From positions 5,834,001-5,898,000 of the forward strand of contig NZ_CP109446.1 of the NCBI RefSeq assembly GCF_036227265.1: 64,000 bases of DNA, written 5' to 3'. The stretch comes from Streptomyces sp. NBC_01476. Its GTDB lineage: Bacteria > Actinomycetota > Actinomycetes > Streptomycetales > Streptomycetaceae. The translations under genes and the position numbers were made by a program. Below the pieces are notes generated by a model. It was given only the letters and a program-made list of their open reading frames with translations, did not search any database and had not been told where the DNA came from. Numbering within the stretch: the first letter of the stretch is position 1; every line of letters begins with the position of its first letter. This document shows positions 28,449-36,707 of this stretch, piece after piece.

Positions 28449-29924
28449 ATGGACACCTTTGACACCGATGTGGTAATCGCGGGAGCGGGCCCCTCGGGAC
28501 TCATGCTGGCAGGTGAACTCCGACTGGCGGGAATCTCCGTCATCACGCTCGACCGTCTGGCCGAACCCATGCGCCAGTCCCGCGCGCTCGGCTTTTCCGC
28601 CCGCACCCTCGAGGAGTTCGCACAGCGTGGCCTGCTGGCGAAATTCGGCCGGCTCGACACCATTCCCCTAGGTCATTTCGGCGGAATACCGCTCGATTAC
28701 CGAATCATTCCGGGCGGCAACTTCGGCGTCCGCGGTGTCCCGCAGTCCAGGACCGAGGAGATCCTCACCGAGTGGGCCGTCGGGCTCGGCGCCGAACTGC
28801 GCCGCAGCCACGAGGTGACCGGCCTCGACGCCGATGACGAAGGCGTCACCGTCGAGGTCACCACGCCCGGCGGGGTCACCCGGCTGCGGGCCCGCTTCCT
28901 CGTGGGCTGTGACGGAGCCCGCAGCGCCGTCCGCAAGCTGTCCGGCATCTCCTTCGAGGGCAGCGACGCCACCCTGGAGATGAAGATGGCCGACTTCACC
29001 GGGGTGCGGGTGCCCATCCGCCCGACCGGCCAGGTCGGCCCGGCCGGCATGGTCGTGGTGCTGCCGCTCGGCCCGGAAGCCACTCGCGTGGTGGTCTTCG
29101 AGCGGGGCGCCGGAGTCCGCGGCACCCAGGAGGCACCGTCCTTCACGGAGGTCGCGGACGCCTTCGAACGGGTCACCGGGGAGGACATCCACGCGGCCAC
29201 GCCGCTGTGGACCAGCTTCTTCACCGACGCCAGCCGGCAGGCCGGTTCCTACCGCAAGGGCCGGGTCTTCCTGGCGGGCGACGCGGCGCACATCCACCTC
29301 CCGATCGGCGCCCAGGGCATCAGCGCGGGCGTCGGCGACGTCGTCAACCTCGGCTGGAAGCTCGCCGCCGAGGTCAAGGGATACGCCCCCGAGGGCCTGC
29401 TCGACAGCTACCAGGCCGAACGCCACCCGGTCGGCGCCGGCATCGTCGCCAACACCCTCGTGCAGCGCTCCCTGTATCTGGGCGGCCCCGAGATGCAGGC
29501 CCAGCGTGACGTCTTCGGTGACCTGATGAAGCTCGGCGAGGTGCAGAAGTACCTCGTCGGCGCGGTCACCGGCCTCGACATCGTCTACGGGACGGCCGCC
29601 GCCGGGCACCCCCTGCTCGGGCGCCGGCTCCCCGAACAGGAGCTGATCGTCAGCGACACCAAGACCACCACGTACGAACTGCTCTCCCCCGGTCGTCCGC
29701 TCGTCCTCGACCTGCACGACAACGCGGAGCTGCGGAAGACCGCCGCCGCCTGGGGCGACCGGGTGGACACCGTCACCGCGACCCGCCACGACCCCGCCGC
29801 CCCGGCCGCGAGCCTGCTCGTACGCCCGGACGGATATGTGGCCTGGGCCGGCCCCGACGGATCGCCCGACGGCCTGGCCGACGCACTGACCCACTGGTTC
29901 GGCGCCCCCCGCGACGAGAACTAG
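28449..29924 (+). CDS. FAD-dependent aromatic polyketide hydroxylase, copy C
   Basis: A 491-residue monooxygenase with FAD motif VVIAGAGPSGLMLAGELR, GCDGARSAVRKL and GRVFLAGDAAHIHLPIGAQG. It shares long stretches with copy A (for example PLGHFGG..., RGVPQS.TE) and is its paralogue. PgaE/JadH-type enzymes hydroxylate and dehydrate angucycline intermediates. The ATG follows GAGGGAC, and a separate promoter region with an inverted repeat lies upstream. It is the first gene of a three-gene oxidative operon. Confidence 0.93.
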   Translation: MDTFDTDVVIAGAGPSGLMLAGELRLAGISVITLDRLAEPMRQSRALGFSARTLEEFAQRGLLAKFGRLDTIPLGHFGGIPLDYRIIPGGNFGVRGVPQSRTEEILTEWAVGLGAELRRSHEVTGLDADDEGVTVEVTTPGGVTRLRARFLVGCDGARSAVRKLSGISFEGSDATLEMKMADFTGVRVPIRPTGQVGPAGMVVVLPLGPEATRVVVFERGAGVRGTQEAPSFTEVADAFERVTGEDIHAATPLWTSFFTDASRQAGSYRKGRVFLAGDAAHIHLPIGAQGISAGVGDVVNLGWKLAAEVKGYAPEGLLDSYQAERHPVGAGIVANTLVQRSLYLGGPEMQAQRDVFGDLMKLGEVQKYLVGAVTGLDIVYGTAAAGHPLLGRRLPEQELIVSDTKTTTYELLSPGRPLVLDLHDNAELRKTAAAWGDRVDTVTATRHDPAAPAASLLVRPDGYVAWAGPDGSPDGLADALTHWFGAPRDEN

Positions 29925-29942
29925 CAGAAGAGGAGTGCGGTC

Positions 29943-31646
29943 TTGACCACCACAGCAGACGCAGACAAGCAGGTCCCTCCGGCCGAGGACTGGACCACGT
30001 GCGACGTGGCGATCCTGGGGTCCGGCCTGGCGGGTTCCGTCACCGCGGCCATCCTGGCCAAGCAGGGCGCGAAGGTGGCGCTCATCGACGCCGGTCACCA
30101 TCCCCGGTTCTCCGTCGGGGAGTCGCAGAACCCGCAGCTCGTGGAGTGGCTGCACATCCTCGCGGTCCGCTACGAGGTGCCCGAGCTCAAGCACATGCTG
30201 GACGTGAAGGCGATCACCGCCAACATCGGCGCCCACCACGGCCGCAAGCAGAGCTTCGGCTTCGTCTCGCACCACGAGGACCGCGAGCCGGATCCGCGCG
30301 AGGCCACGATGTTCGTCATCCCGAAGATGCTCACCGAGGCATCGCACATGCACCGGCAGGACACCGACGCGTACTACCTGGCGGTCGCCGCCAAGTACGG
30401 CGCCGTGGTGCGCCAGGACTGGCGCGCCACGGACATCGACTTCGACGACGACGGGGTGACCGTCACCGGCCAGAACGGCGAGCGCTTCCGCGCCCGCTAT
30501 CTGATCGACGCCTCCGGTTTCCGGTCGCCGCTGGCCCAGAAGTTCGACCTGCGGGAGCAGCCCAGCCGGCTCAAGCACCACGCCCGCTCGCTGTTCACGC
30601 ACTACGTCGGCATCAAGCCGTACGACGACGTCTGCAACTACCCGCCGGAGCTGCGCCCGCCCGCCGAATCCCCCTTCCACGGCGGGACGTTGCACCACAT
30701 CATCGAGCGCGGCTGGTTCTGGATCATCCCGTTCGACAACTACCAGGACTCCCGGAACCCGCTGTGCAGCGTGGGCCTGACCTTCGACGAGCGGGTCTAC
30801 CCCCGGCCCAAGGACCTGACCCCCGAGCAGGAGTTCCAGCACTACCTCGACAAGTACCCCGCCGTGAAGCGGCAGTTCGAGGGTGCCAACCGGGTGCGCG
30901 AGTGGGTCTCCACGGACCGTATCCAGTACTCCTCGAAGCAGACGGTCGGCGAGCGCTGGTGCCTGATGTCGCACGCCGCCGGCTTCGTCGACCCGCTGTA
31001 CTCCCGCGGGCTGTCCAACACCTTCGAGGTGGTCGACGCCCTGTGCTGGCGCGTGCTGGAGGCGCTGCGCGACGACGACTTCTCGGTGGAGCGGTTCGCG
31101 TACGTCGAGCGGCTCGAACAGGGGCTGCTCGACTACAACGACAAGATCGTCAACAGCTCGTACATAGCGTTCTCCCACTTCCGCCTCTGGAACGCGGTGT
31201 TCCGGGTCTGGGCGTGCTTCACCACCCCCGCCACCATGCGCCTGATCCAGGCCCGCCAGGACTACGTGATCAGCGGCAGGGACGACGAGGTCTTCCGGAA
31301 GATGGAGAACTCCCCCTACCCGGGCCTGTGGTGGCCCGACAGCCACGCCTTCAAGCACCTCCTCGACGTCACCCACGAGACCTGCGAGCGCTTCGAGGCC
31401 GGCGAGATCGACGGCGACAAGGCCGCCGACCTCGTCTTCGAGGCGATCCGGAACTGCGAGTCCGTGAACACGCCCTTCGGCTGGAAGGACTCCGAGGACA
31501 TCCGCTTCTTCCGGGCGACCACCCCCACCATGATCAAGTTTCTCTGGTGGTGCAACACGCAGGCCCCGCCGGAGATGCGCGACCTCGGCCGGGCCATGGT
31601 GGCCGGCGTCGTCAAGCAGGGCGTGCGCGGCAAAAAGGTGTCATGA
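29943..31646 (+). CDS. Flavin-dependent halogenase-family protein
   Basis: About 567 residues from a TTG start, with AGGAG 7 bases before it and the previous stop 18 bp upstream. The FAD motif is DVAILGSGLAGSVTAA, followed by VGESQNP (GESxxP type). The halogenase signature WxWxIP is present at Trp258-Trp260-Ile262-Pro263 (GWFWIIPF). A Lys (102) in GRKQSFGF aligns by eye with the catalytic Lys of phenol and pyrrole halogenases. FVDPLYSRGLSNTFE is also family-like. A long C-terminal part (about 160 residues) resembles in size that of CmlS-type enzymes. Chlorination of the polyketide is therefore possible, but some members of this family hydroxylate or are inactive. Confidence 0.75.
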   Translation: MTTTADADKQVPPAEDWTTCDVAILGSGLAGSVTAAILAKQGAKVALIDAGHHPRFSVGESQNPQLVEWLHILAVRYEVPELKHMLDVKAITANIGAHHGRKQSFGFVSHHEDREPDPREATMFVIPKMLTEASHMHRQDTDAYYLAVAAKYGAVVRQDWRATDIDFDDDGVTVTGQNGERFRARYLIDASGFRSPLAQKFDLREQPSRLKHHARSLFTHYVGIKPYDDVCNYPPELRPPAESPFHGGTLHHIIERGWFWIIPFDNYQDSRNPLCSVGLTFDERVYPRPKDLTPEQEFQHYLDKYPAVKRQFEGANRVREWVSTDRIQYSSKQTVGERWCLMSHAAGFVDPLYSRGLSNTFEVVDALCWRVLEALRDDDFSVERFAYVERLEQGLLDYNDKIVNSSYIAFSHFRLWNAVFRVWACFTTPATMRLIQARQDYVISGRDDEVFRKMENSPYPGLWWPDSHAFKHLLDVTHETCERFEAGEIDGDKAADLVFEAIRNCESVNTPFGWKDSEDIRFFRATTPTMIKFLWWCNTQAPPEMRDLGRAMVAGVVKQGVRGKKVS

Positions 31647-31780
31647 CCGGTGGGGGCAGCCCACCGCCGCCCCCACCACCCACCCCCGGCGCCGGACGCG
31701 CCGCCCCCGTAACCCCCGTACCGGGCAGACGGAGCGTCCGGCGCCGGTTCCACCCGATCGATACGACCCCTGGGGCATAC

Positions 31781-33295
31781 GTGATCAGTCGCAGAACCAT
31801 CCTCGGAGCAGGCACCGCGGCCGCCGCACTGGCCGCATTCCCGGTCGCCGCCGCCGCGCAGACCAAGAGCCCGTGGCAGCAGCTGGCCCGCTTCTTCGGA
31901 GGACGGATAGTCCTGCCGTCCGACCCGTCCTATGCCACCGCCAAGCAGCTCGAACTCGGCAACTACGACACGGTCGACCCGCGTGCCATCGCGTACTGCA
32001 CCAGCACCGCCGACGTCTCGCTCGCGGTCCGCTTCGCCCAGGACAACGCGCTCCCGGTGGCGGTCCGCAGCGGCGGCCACAACTACGGCGGCTACTCGAC
32101 CGGACAGGGCCTGGTCATCGACGTCTCCCGGCTGAACGCGGTCACCGTCGGCGACGGCACCGTGGACCTGGGACCGGGGGCGATGAACGTCGACATCCTC
32201 AGCGCGCTGGCGCCGCACCACCTCGTGGTGAGCGAGGGCGGCTGCCCGACGGTCGCGGCGGGCGGCTTCCTGCAGGGCGGCGGTTTCGGCCTGCTGACCC
32301 GGTCCACCGGCATGGCCTGCGACGCGATCACCTCGGCGGAGATGGTGCTGGCCGACGGCCGGACCGTCACCGCGTCCGCCACCACCAACGCCGACCTCTT
32401 CTGGGCGATACGCGGCGGCGGCGGGGGCAACTTCGGCATCGTCACGCGCTACCGGGTGACCCCGCACGCCGGCGACCAGATGCTGATGACCAATCTGATC
32501 TTCCCCTACGACCGTTCGCCCGACGTCCTGCACGGCGTCGCCCAGTGGCTGGTGGACGCCCCGCGCACCATCGGCGGCGGCGCCTACGTGGTTCAGGCCG
32601 ACGCCGCCCCCGGTACGGTCCCGGCCGTCAACGTCCTGCTCGCCTCCCGGGGGACCCAGGACGAACTCACCGCCGAGGCGTCCCGGCTGCTCGCGCTGAC
32701 CGGCGCGGCCATCGCCCGCCAGGACGCCGCACTGACCTACCAGGCGCTGGAGATGCTGATCTTCGGGTGCGGCGCGCTCACCCAGGACCAGTGCCGGCGC
32801 TCGGAGAAGACCGCCACCGGTGTCCTGCCCCGTCCCGCCTACGCGCTGGAGCGCAGCCGCTTCGGCGCGGCGCCCTTCTCCGCGGCCGACTGGGCCGACG
32901 TGATGGGCGCGTTCGACGCCGGACGCCACACCGGCCAAGCCCGCTACCTCGATCTGCACATGTTCGGCGGCGCGGCCAACGACCCGGCCCGCACCGACAC
33001 CGCCTACGTGCACCGCGACACGCTCTTCGCGGTCAACTACCGGGTCTTCGTCAACGACCCCGCGGCCGTGACGCCGGAGAACGTGGCGTCGGCCAGGAGC
33101 TGGGCCGACAACGGCTTCGCCACCGTCGACCCGCTCTCCAACGGTGAGAGCTACCAGAACTGGATGGACCCCGAACTGGTGGACTGGAAGCAGTCCTACT
33201 ACGCCGAGAACTACGCCCGGCTGGCGGCCGTCAAGCGCGCCCGTGACCCGTACCGCTTCTTCCGGTTCGCCCAGTCCGTCGGAACCGCCACCTGA
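31781..33295 (+). CDS. Berberine-bridge-type FAD-linked oxidase with Tat-like signal
   Basis: A 504-residue flavo-oxidase. GTG 31781 gives an N-terminus SRRTILGAGTAAAALAAFPVAAAAQ, which looks like a Tat signal with an Ala-x-Ala site. The PCMH/FAD domain shows VRSGGHNYGGYS with His100 and SEGGCPTVAAGGFLQGGG with Cys155, the two residues that bind FAD bicovalently in GilR and AknOx. The BBE motif near the end includes NWMDPELVDWKQSYYAENYARL and DPYRFFRFAQS. GilR oxidises a hemiacetal to the lactone in gilvocarcin, and AknOx oxidises sugars outside the cell. With no sugar genes here, a late oxidation of the aglycone, possibly after export, is the best guess. Confidence 0.9.
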   Translation: MISRRTILGAGTAAAALAAFPVAAAAQTKSPWQQLARFFGGRIVLPSDPSYATAKQLELGNYDTVDPRAIAYCTSTADVSLAVRFAQDNALPVAVRSGGHNYGGYSTGQGLVIDVSRLNAVTVGDGTVDLGPGAMNVDILSALAPHHLVVSEGGCPTVAAGGFLQGGGFGLLTRSTGMACDAITSAEMVLADGRTVTASATTNADLFWAIRGGGGGNFGIVTRYRVTPHAGDQMLMTNLIFPYDRSPDVLHGVAQWLVDAPRTIGGGAYVVQADAAPGTVPAVNVLLASRGTQDELTAEASRLLALTGAAIARQDAALTYQALEMLIFGCGALTQDQCRRSEKTATGVLPRPAYALERSRFGAAPFSAADWADVMGAFDAGRHTGQARYLDLHMFGGAANDPARTDTAYVHRDTLFAVNYRVFVNDPAAVTPENVASARSWADNGFATVDPLSNGESYQNWMDPELVDWKQSYYAENYARLAAVKRARDPYRFFRFAQSVGTAT

Positions 33296-33333
33296 TGGGT
33301 GACCACGCCATGCGCCGCCACCCGGCGCGCGAA

Positions 33334-33369
33334 CGGGAGCGGGAGGCCGGCCGCGGCCTGCCGCTCCCG
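33334..33369. terminator. Hairpin terminator at right end of PKS cluster
   Basis: CGGGAGCGG and CCGCTCCCG enclose a second stem AGGCCG/CGGCCT. It separates the convergent oxidase and mycothiol-dependent-type genes and marks the likely cluster boundary. Confidence 0.75.
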
Positions 33370-33381
33370 CCCGACGGGTGG

Positions 33382-33978
33382 TCAGGGCCGGCGGCCGTAC
33401 CAGCCGACGAGCCGGTCGATGGCCGGCGCGTCGTCCGGGACCTCGACGACGGGGCCGAACGGCACCGGGCCGCCGCGGTTCTCGGCCGGCACCGCACGCT
33501 TCATGTTCGCCAGCGGCGCCGCGAGCATCGCCGGGTCGAACTCGGGCCGCTGGGACGTCCCCTTGGCGATGTCCCAGGTGTGCAGCACCAGCTCGTTGGT
33601 GTAGATGACGGCCGCGGCGGCGCCGGGCACCGGACCCCAGGGCAGGGCGACCTGCCGGCCCAGCACGCCCGGGTCCGACCAGGCGGCCTTCAGGTCCTTG
33701 GCCGCGATCTGCGCGGCGGCGGACCACTCGCCGTCCGCCGTGTCCTCCGCGAAGTGCGGGACGCTGAAGAACTCGCCGCCGGCGCCGAGCACGCCCACCC
33801 GGCGCACCACCGAGACCACGTGGTTGCACAGGTCCCGCACCGAGTAGTCGGGGCAGGGGGTCGCGTTGTCGTACTGGTCAGGTGCGACGGCGGCCAGGGT
33901 GGAGACGGCGAGGTCGACGGCGGAGAACAGGCCGGTCACCGGAGAACCGGCGGCGGATTCGTTGGGATTTTCGCTCAT
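33382..33978 (-). CDS. Maleylpyruvate isomerase/DinB-like family protein (TIGR03086 type)
   Basis: A 198-residue four-helix metal-binding protein of the mycothiol-dependent enzyme family. Typical features are the start of helix 1 after a polar tail, ATPCPDYSVRDLCNHVV with its His, and NELVLHTWDIAKGT with the second His region. The family includes mycothiol S-transferases, but most members, like this one, have no known substrate. It is divergent from the WYL regulator with 59 bp between starts, so the regulator probably controls it. Confidence 0.85.
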   Translation of the reverse strand: MSENPNESAAGSPVTGLFSAVDLAVSTLAAVAPDQYDNATPCPDYSVRDLCNHVVSVVRRVGVLGAGGEFFSVPHFAEDTADGEWSAAAQIAAKDLKAAWSDPGVLGRQVALPWGPVPGAAAAVIYTNELVLHTWDIAKGTSQRPEFDPAMLAAPLANMKRAVPAENRGGPVPFGPVVEVPDDAPAIDRLVGWYGRRP

Positions 33979-34037
33979 AGGCCCAGTCTCCGGGGCAAAC
34001 AGGCCACCTTCTGTCCGCTTTCCACGAAAGGCTGATC

Positions 34038-34901
34038 ATGAGGGCCGACCGCCTTGTCGCCGCCATCTTCGTCCTCCAGGCCCGCGGCCATGTCACCGCC
34101 GCGGAGCTGGCCAGGGAACTGGAGGTGTCGGAGCGCACCGCCCGCCGCGACCTGGAGTCGCTGGCGCTGGCCGGCGTACCGGTGTACTCGCAACGGGGAC
34201 GCAACGGCGGCTGGTCCCTGGTCGGCGGAGCCAGAACCGATCTGACCGGGCTGACCGCGCAGGAGACCCGGGCGCTCTTCCTGGCGGCCGGGCCGGTCGC
34301 CGCGGCCACGCCCGACCTGCGCTCGGCGCTGCGCAAGCTGATGCAGGCGGTGCCCGCGCCGCTGCGGCGGGACGCCGAGGCCGCCTCCGGGGCCGTCTTC
34401 ATCGACGACCTGGACTGGACGCGCGATCCGCTCAGCGATTCCGACGGCCACCGCGACGCGCTGGTGCGGGCGATCGTGGACGAGTTACAGGTGTGCCTCG
34501 GCTACGCGGCCCCCGGCAGGCCGAGCACCAAGGGCACCGTCGACCCGCTGGGCCTGGTCTCCAAGGCCGGCGCCTGGTATCTGGTCGCCCAGACCGACCG
34601 CGGCCTGCGGGCCTTCCGTGTGAGCCGGGTGACCTCCGTGCAGTTCAACGGCGAGCCGGTACGGCGTCCGGCCGATTTCGACCTCACGATGGCATGGCGT
34701 TCCCTGGCCGCACCGATCGAGGAGCTGATGGCGGCGGCGGCGGTGAAGGTCCGGGAGGAGTGCGGCGAACTGGCCGGGCTGCGGCGCCTGATCGGCTCCG
34801 GTCTCCCGGCCGGCGAGCCGGCCCCTGACGGCAAGGCGGACTTCCCCGTGGACGGTGCCGGGATGGACCTCCTCACCGCTCATCTCGCCGCCATCGGCTG
34901 A
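34038..34901 (+). CDS. WYL-domain transcriptional regulator (YafY/DeoR type)
   Basis: A 287-residue protein with an N-terminal winged helix (MRADRLVAAIFVLQARGHVTAAELARELEVSERTARRDLESL, about residues 1-43) and a WYL ligand-binding domain in the second half (TKGTVDPLGLVSKAGAWYLVAQTD... FRVSRVTSV). WYL regulators respond to nucleic acids or small ligands. It is divergent from the DinB-like gene and 42 bp upstream of an NmrA-like gene on the same strand, so both neighbours are likely targets. Confidence 0.9.
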   Translation: MRADRLVAAIFVLQARGHVTAAELARELEVSERTARRDLESLALAGVPVYSQRGRNGGWSLVGGARTDLTGLTAQETRALFLAAGPVAAATPDLRSALRKLMQAVPAPLRRDAEAASGAVFIDDLDWTRDPLSDSDGHRDALVRAIVDELQVCLGYAAPGRPSTKGTVDPLGLVSKAGAWYLVAQTDRGLRAFRVSRVTSVQFNGEPVRRPADFDLTMAWRSLAAPIEELMAAAAVKVREECGELAGLRRLIGSGLPAGEPAPDGKADFPVDGAGMDLLTAHLAAIG

Positions 34902-34942
34902 CGTTCGATCGACATTCGATTTTCCCGAGAAACAAGGAGTTC

Positions 34943-35791
34943 ATGATGATCATCGTCACCGGCGCCACCGGAAATGTCGGGCGCCCGCTGGTCGCCGCGC
35001 TCGCCGAGGCGGGGGAGGAGGTGCGCGCGGTGTCACGGCGTCCCTCCGTCGCCGACTCCCCGTCAGGTGTGCAGTACGTGGTGGCCGACCTCGCCGATCC
35101 GCCGTCGCTCGGCGCCGCCTTCGACGGCGGCGACGCCCTCTTCCTGCTGCTGGCCGGGGAACTGCTCGGCGGAGCGGGCGACCCCGCGCAGATCCTCGAA
35201 GCGGCCAGGGCCGGCGGGGTACGCCGGGTCGTCCTGCTCTCCTCCCAGATCACCGGCACCCGTCCGGACTCCGGCTCGCACGAGGCGCTCCAGGTCTTCG
35301 AGCGGGCGGTGCGGGAATCCGGCCTGGACTGGACGATCCTGCGGGCCGGCGGCTTCGCCTCCAACGCCTACGCGTGGGCCGACAGCGTCCGCAAGGACCG
35401 GGTGGTCGCCTGGCCCTTCGCGGATGTCGCGCTGCCGGTGCTGCACCCCGCGGACATCGCCGACGTGGCGGCCGTCGTGCTGCGCGAGCCCGGCCACGCC
35501 GGGCAGGTCTACGACCTGACGGGACCGGAGGCGATCACCCCGCGCGAGCAGGCGGCGGCCCTGGGCACCGCCCTGGACGCCGAGGTGCGGTTCGTGGAAC
35601 TGACCCGCGAACAGGCCGCGGAGCACATGGCCCGGTTCATGCCCCCGTCCGTGGTGGAAGGCACCTTGGACATCCTGGGCACGCCGCTGCCGGTCGAGCA
35701 GCAGGTCAGCCCCGACGTGGAGAAGATCCTCGGGCGCCGCGGCCGTACCTTCGCGGACTGGGCCCGGCAGAACGCAGCGGCCTTCGCCTGA
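34943..35791 (+). CDS. NmrA-like NAD(P)-binding protein
   Basis: A 282-residue atypical short-chain dehydrogenase fold. It opens IIVTGATGNVGRPLVAALA (glycine motif GxxGxxG), then VVADLADPPSL, and LLSSQITGTRPDSGSHEALQVFE. The Tyr-x3-Lys pair of active SDRs is not in the usual place. Close relatives are quinone reductase-like (QOR2) or redox-sensing proteins. Two adjacent ATGs (34943 and 34946) follow AAGGAG; the second has better spacing. It is probably co-transcribed with the WYL regulator. Confidence 0.88.
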   Translation: MMIIVTGATGNVGRPLVAALAEAGEEVRAVSRRPSVADSPSGVQYVVADLADPPSLGAAFDGGDALFLLLAGELLGGAGDPAQILEAARAGGVRRVVLLSSQITGTRPDSGSHEALQVFERAVRESGLDWTILRAGGFASNAYAWADSVRKDRVVAWPFADVALPVLHPADIADVAAVVLREPGHAGQVYDLTGPEAITPREQAAALGTALDAEVRFVELTREQAAEHMARFMPPSVVEGTLDILGTPLPVEQQVSPDVEKILGRRGRTFADWARQNAAAFA

Positions 35792-35902
35792 CCGCCGCCG
35801 GGGCCGGCCGCCCCGGGCCGGCGGCCGGCGCCGGTGAGGAGGAATGACGGGCCGGGTTCCGGCGCTGAAGGTGGTGGCCGGCGACCACGGTTCACGGGGT
35901 GA

Positions 35903-35956
35903 CCCCCATGCCTTCCCCGAGGGCAGGGGTGGGGGTACCCCCACCCGTCATGGGGG
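35903..35956. repeat. Nested palindrome upstream of gtrA-like gene
   Basis: The arms CCCCCATG (35903-35910) and CATGGGGG (35949-35956) enclose a perfect 20-bp palindrome GGGTGGGGGTACCCCCACCC (35927-35946). It lies in the 256-bp intergenic space together with a second GC-rich repeat at 35792-35835 (GCCGCCGGGGCCGG...). It could form a large hairpin; its function is unknown. Confidence 0.8.
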
Positions 35957-36047
35957 ATGCACCGGATAGGAGAGTCCGGCGTGGTGCGGAAGAGTCGGTC
36001 ACGCACGCCAAGGCCGTCGACGGCCGCCCCGGACCGAGGAGTTGACG

Positions 36048-36593
36048 ATGGCCGTCCTGACCGCACCCACCGGATCACGCAGTGGATCCACGGCAGCGGT
36101 CCTCGCCTTCGTCCGCTTCGTGGTCTTCGGCGGCGGGGTGACCCTGCTGGGCAGCGGCGCGCTGCTGCTGGCCGGTGACCGGGTGCCGGTGATCGCGGCC
36201 AACGCGGTGGTCACGGTGGCCACCACGGTGCTCGCCACCGAGCTGCACGGCCGGTTCACCTTCCGCCGGGGCGGGGCCAGTTGGAGCGACCACTGGGCGA
36301 GCGGGCTCACCGTCCTGATGTCGTACCTCTTCACCACCGGCGCGCTGCTCGCCTTCGACGTACTGGCCCCCGGCGGCGGGGTCTGGGTCCGGCAGGGCGT
36401 CTATCTGACGGCTTCCGGCCTCGCCGGCGTCGGCCGCTTCCTGCTGCTGCGGCTGGTGGTCTTCGCGGCCGACAAGAAGACCCCGGCGGTTCGCACCGTC
36501 AAGGAGCCCACGGCGGTCGGAACGGACCAGGCCGGCCCGGCACTTCGCCGCCCGCACGGGCTGCGCCCCGAGGCCGTGACCGCAGCGGCATGA
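36048..36593 (+). CDS. GtrA-family membrane protein
   Basis: About 181 residues. ATG 36048 has GAGGAG 6 bases upstream; a TTG at 36042 is less likely. Four hydrophobic helices are visible: LAFVRFVVFGGGVTLLGSGALLL, VIAANAVVTVATTVLATEL followed by the family motif HGRFTFRR, LTVLMSYLFTTGALLAFDVL, and YLTASGLAGVGRFLLLRLVVF. GtrA proteins are thought to flip polyprenyl-linked sugars or aid cell-surface glycan synthesis. The C-terminal 35 residues are charged and probably cytoplasmic. No glycosyltransferase is next to it. Confidence 0.85.
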   Translation: MAVLTAPTGSRSGSTAAVLAFVRFVVFGGGVTLLGSGALLLAGDRVPVIAANAVVTVATTVLATELHGRFTFRRGGASWSDHWASGLTVLMSYLFTTGALLAFDVLAPGGGVWVRQGVYLTASGLAGVGRFLLLRLVVFAADKKTPAVRTVKEPTAVGTDQAGPALRRPHGLRPEAVTAAA

Positions 36594-36598
36594 CGCCC

Positions 36599-36707
36599 GG
36601 GCCGGGCCCCGGTTCCGCCCCGGTCAGGCGCGGGGCCGACCCTGGACGTACGCCGTGCCGACGGGCCCGCGCCCTGGGCCGGGCCCCGGTTCCGCCCCGG
36701 TCAGGCG
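36599..36707. repeat. 32-bp direct repeat spanning the end of the LuxR-type gene
   Basis: The same 32 bases (GGGCCGGGCCCCGG... to ...GGTCAGGCG) occur at 36599-36630 and 36676-36707. The right copy contains the stop codon and the last codon positions of the regulator gene; the left copy lies 6 bp past the GtrA stop. Each copy also has internal dyad symmetry and may act as a terminator for one of the two convergent genes. Confidence 0.9.

Noticed and set aside
28668-31376. A 902-residue minus-strand open frame
   Set aside because: Antisense to hydroxylase C and the halogenase-like gene, which have clear motifs and ribosome sites.
7389-33295. Kinamycin/lomaiviticin-type diazo product
   Set aside because: No gene for N-N bond formation (hydrazine/glutamylhydrazine pathway, amidotransferase) can be seen in or near the cluster.
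7389-33295. Glycosylated angucycline
   Set aside because: No glycosyltransferase or deoxysugar biosynthesis gene is present within the cluster or its 7-kb left and 10-kb right flanks.
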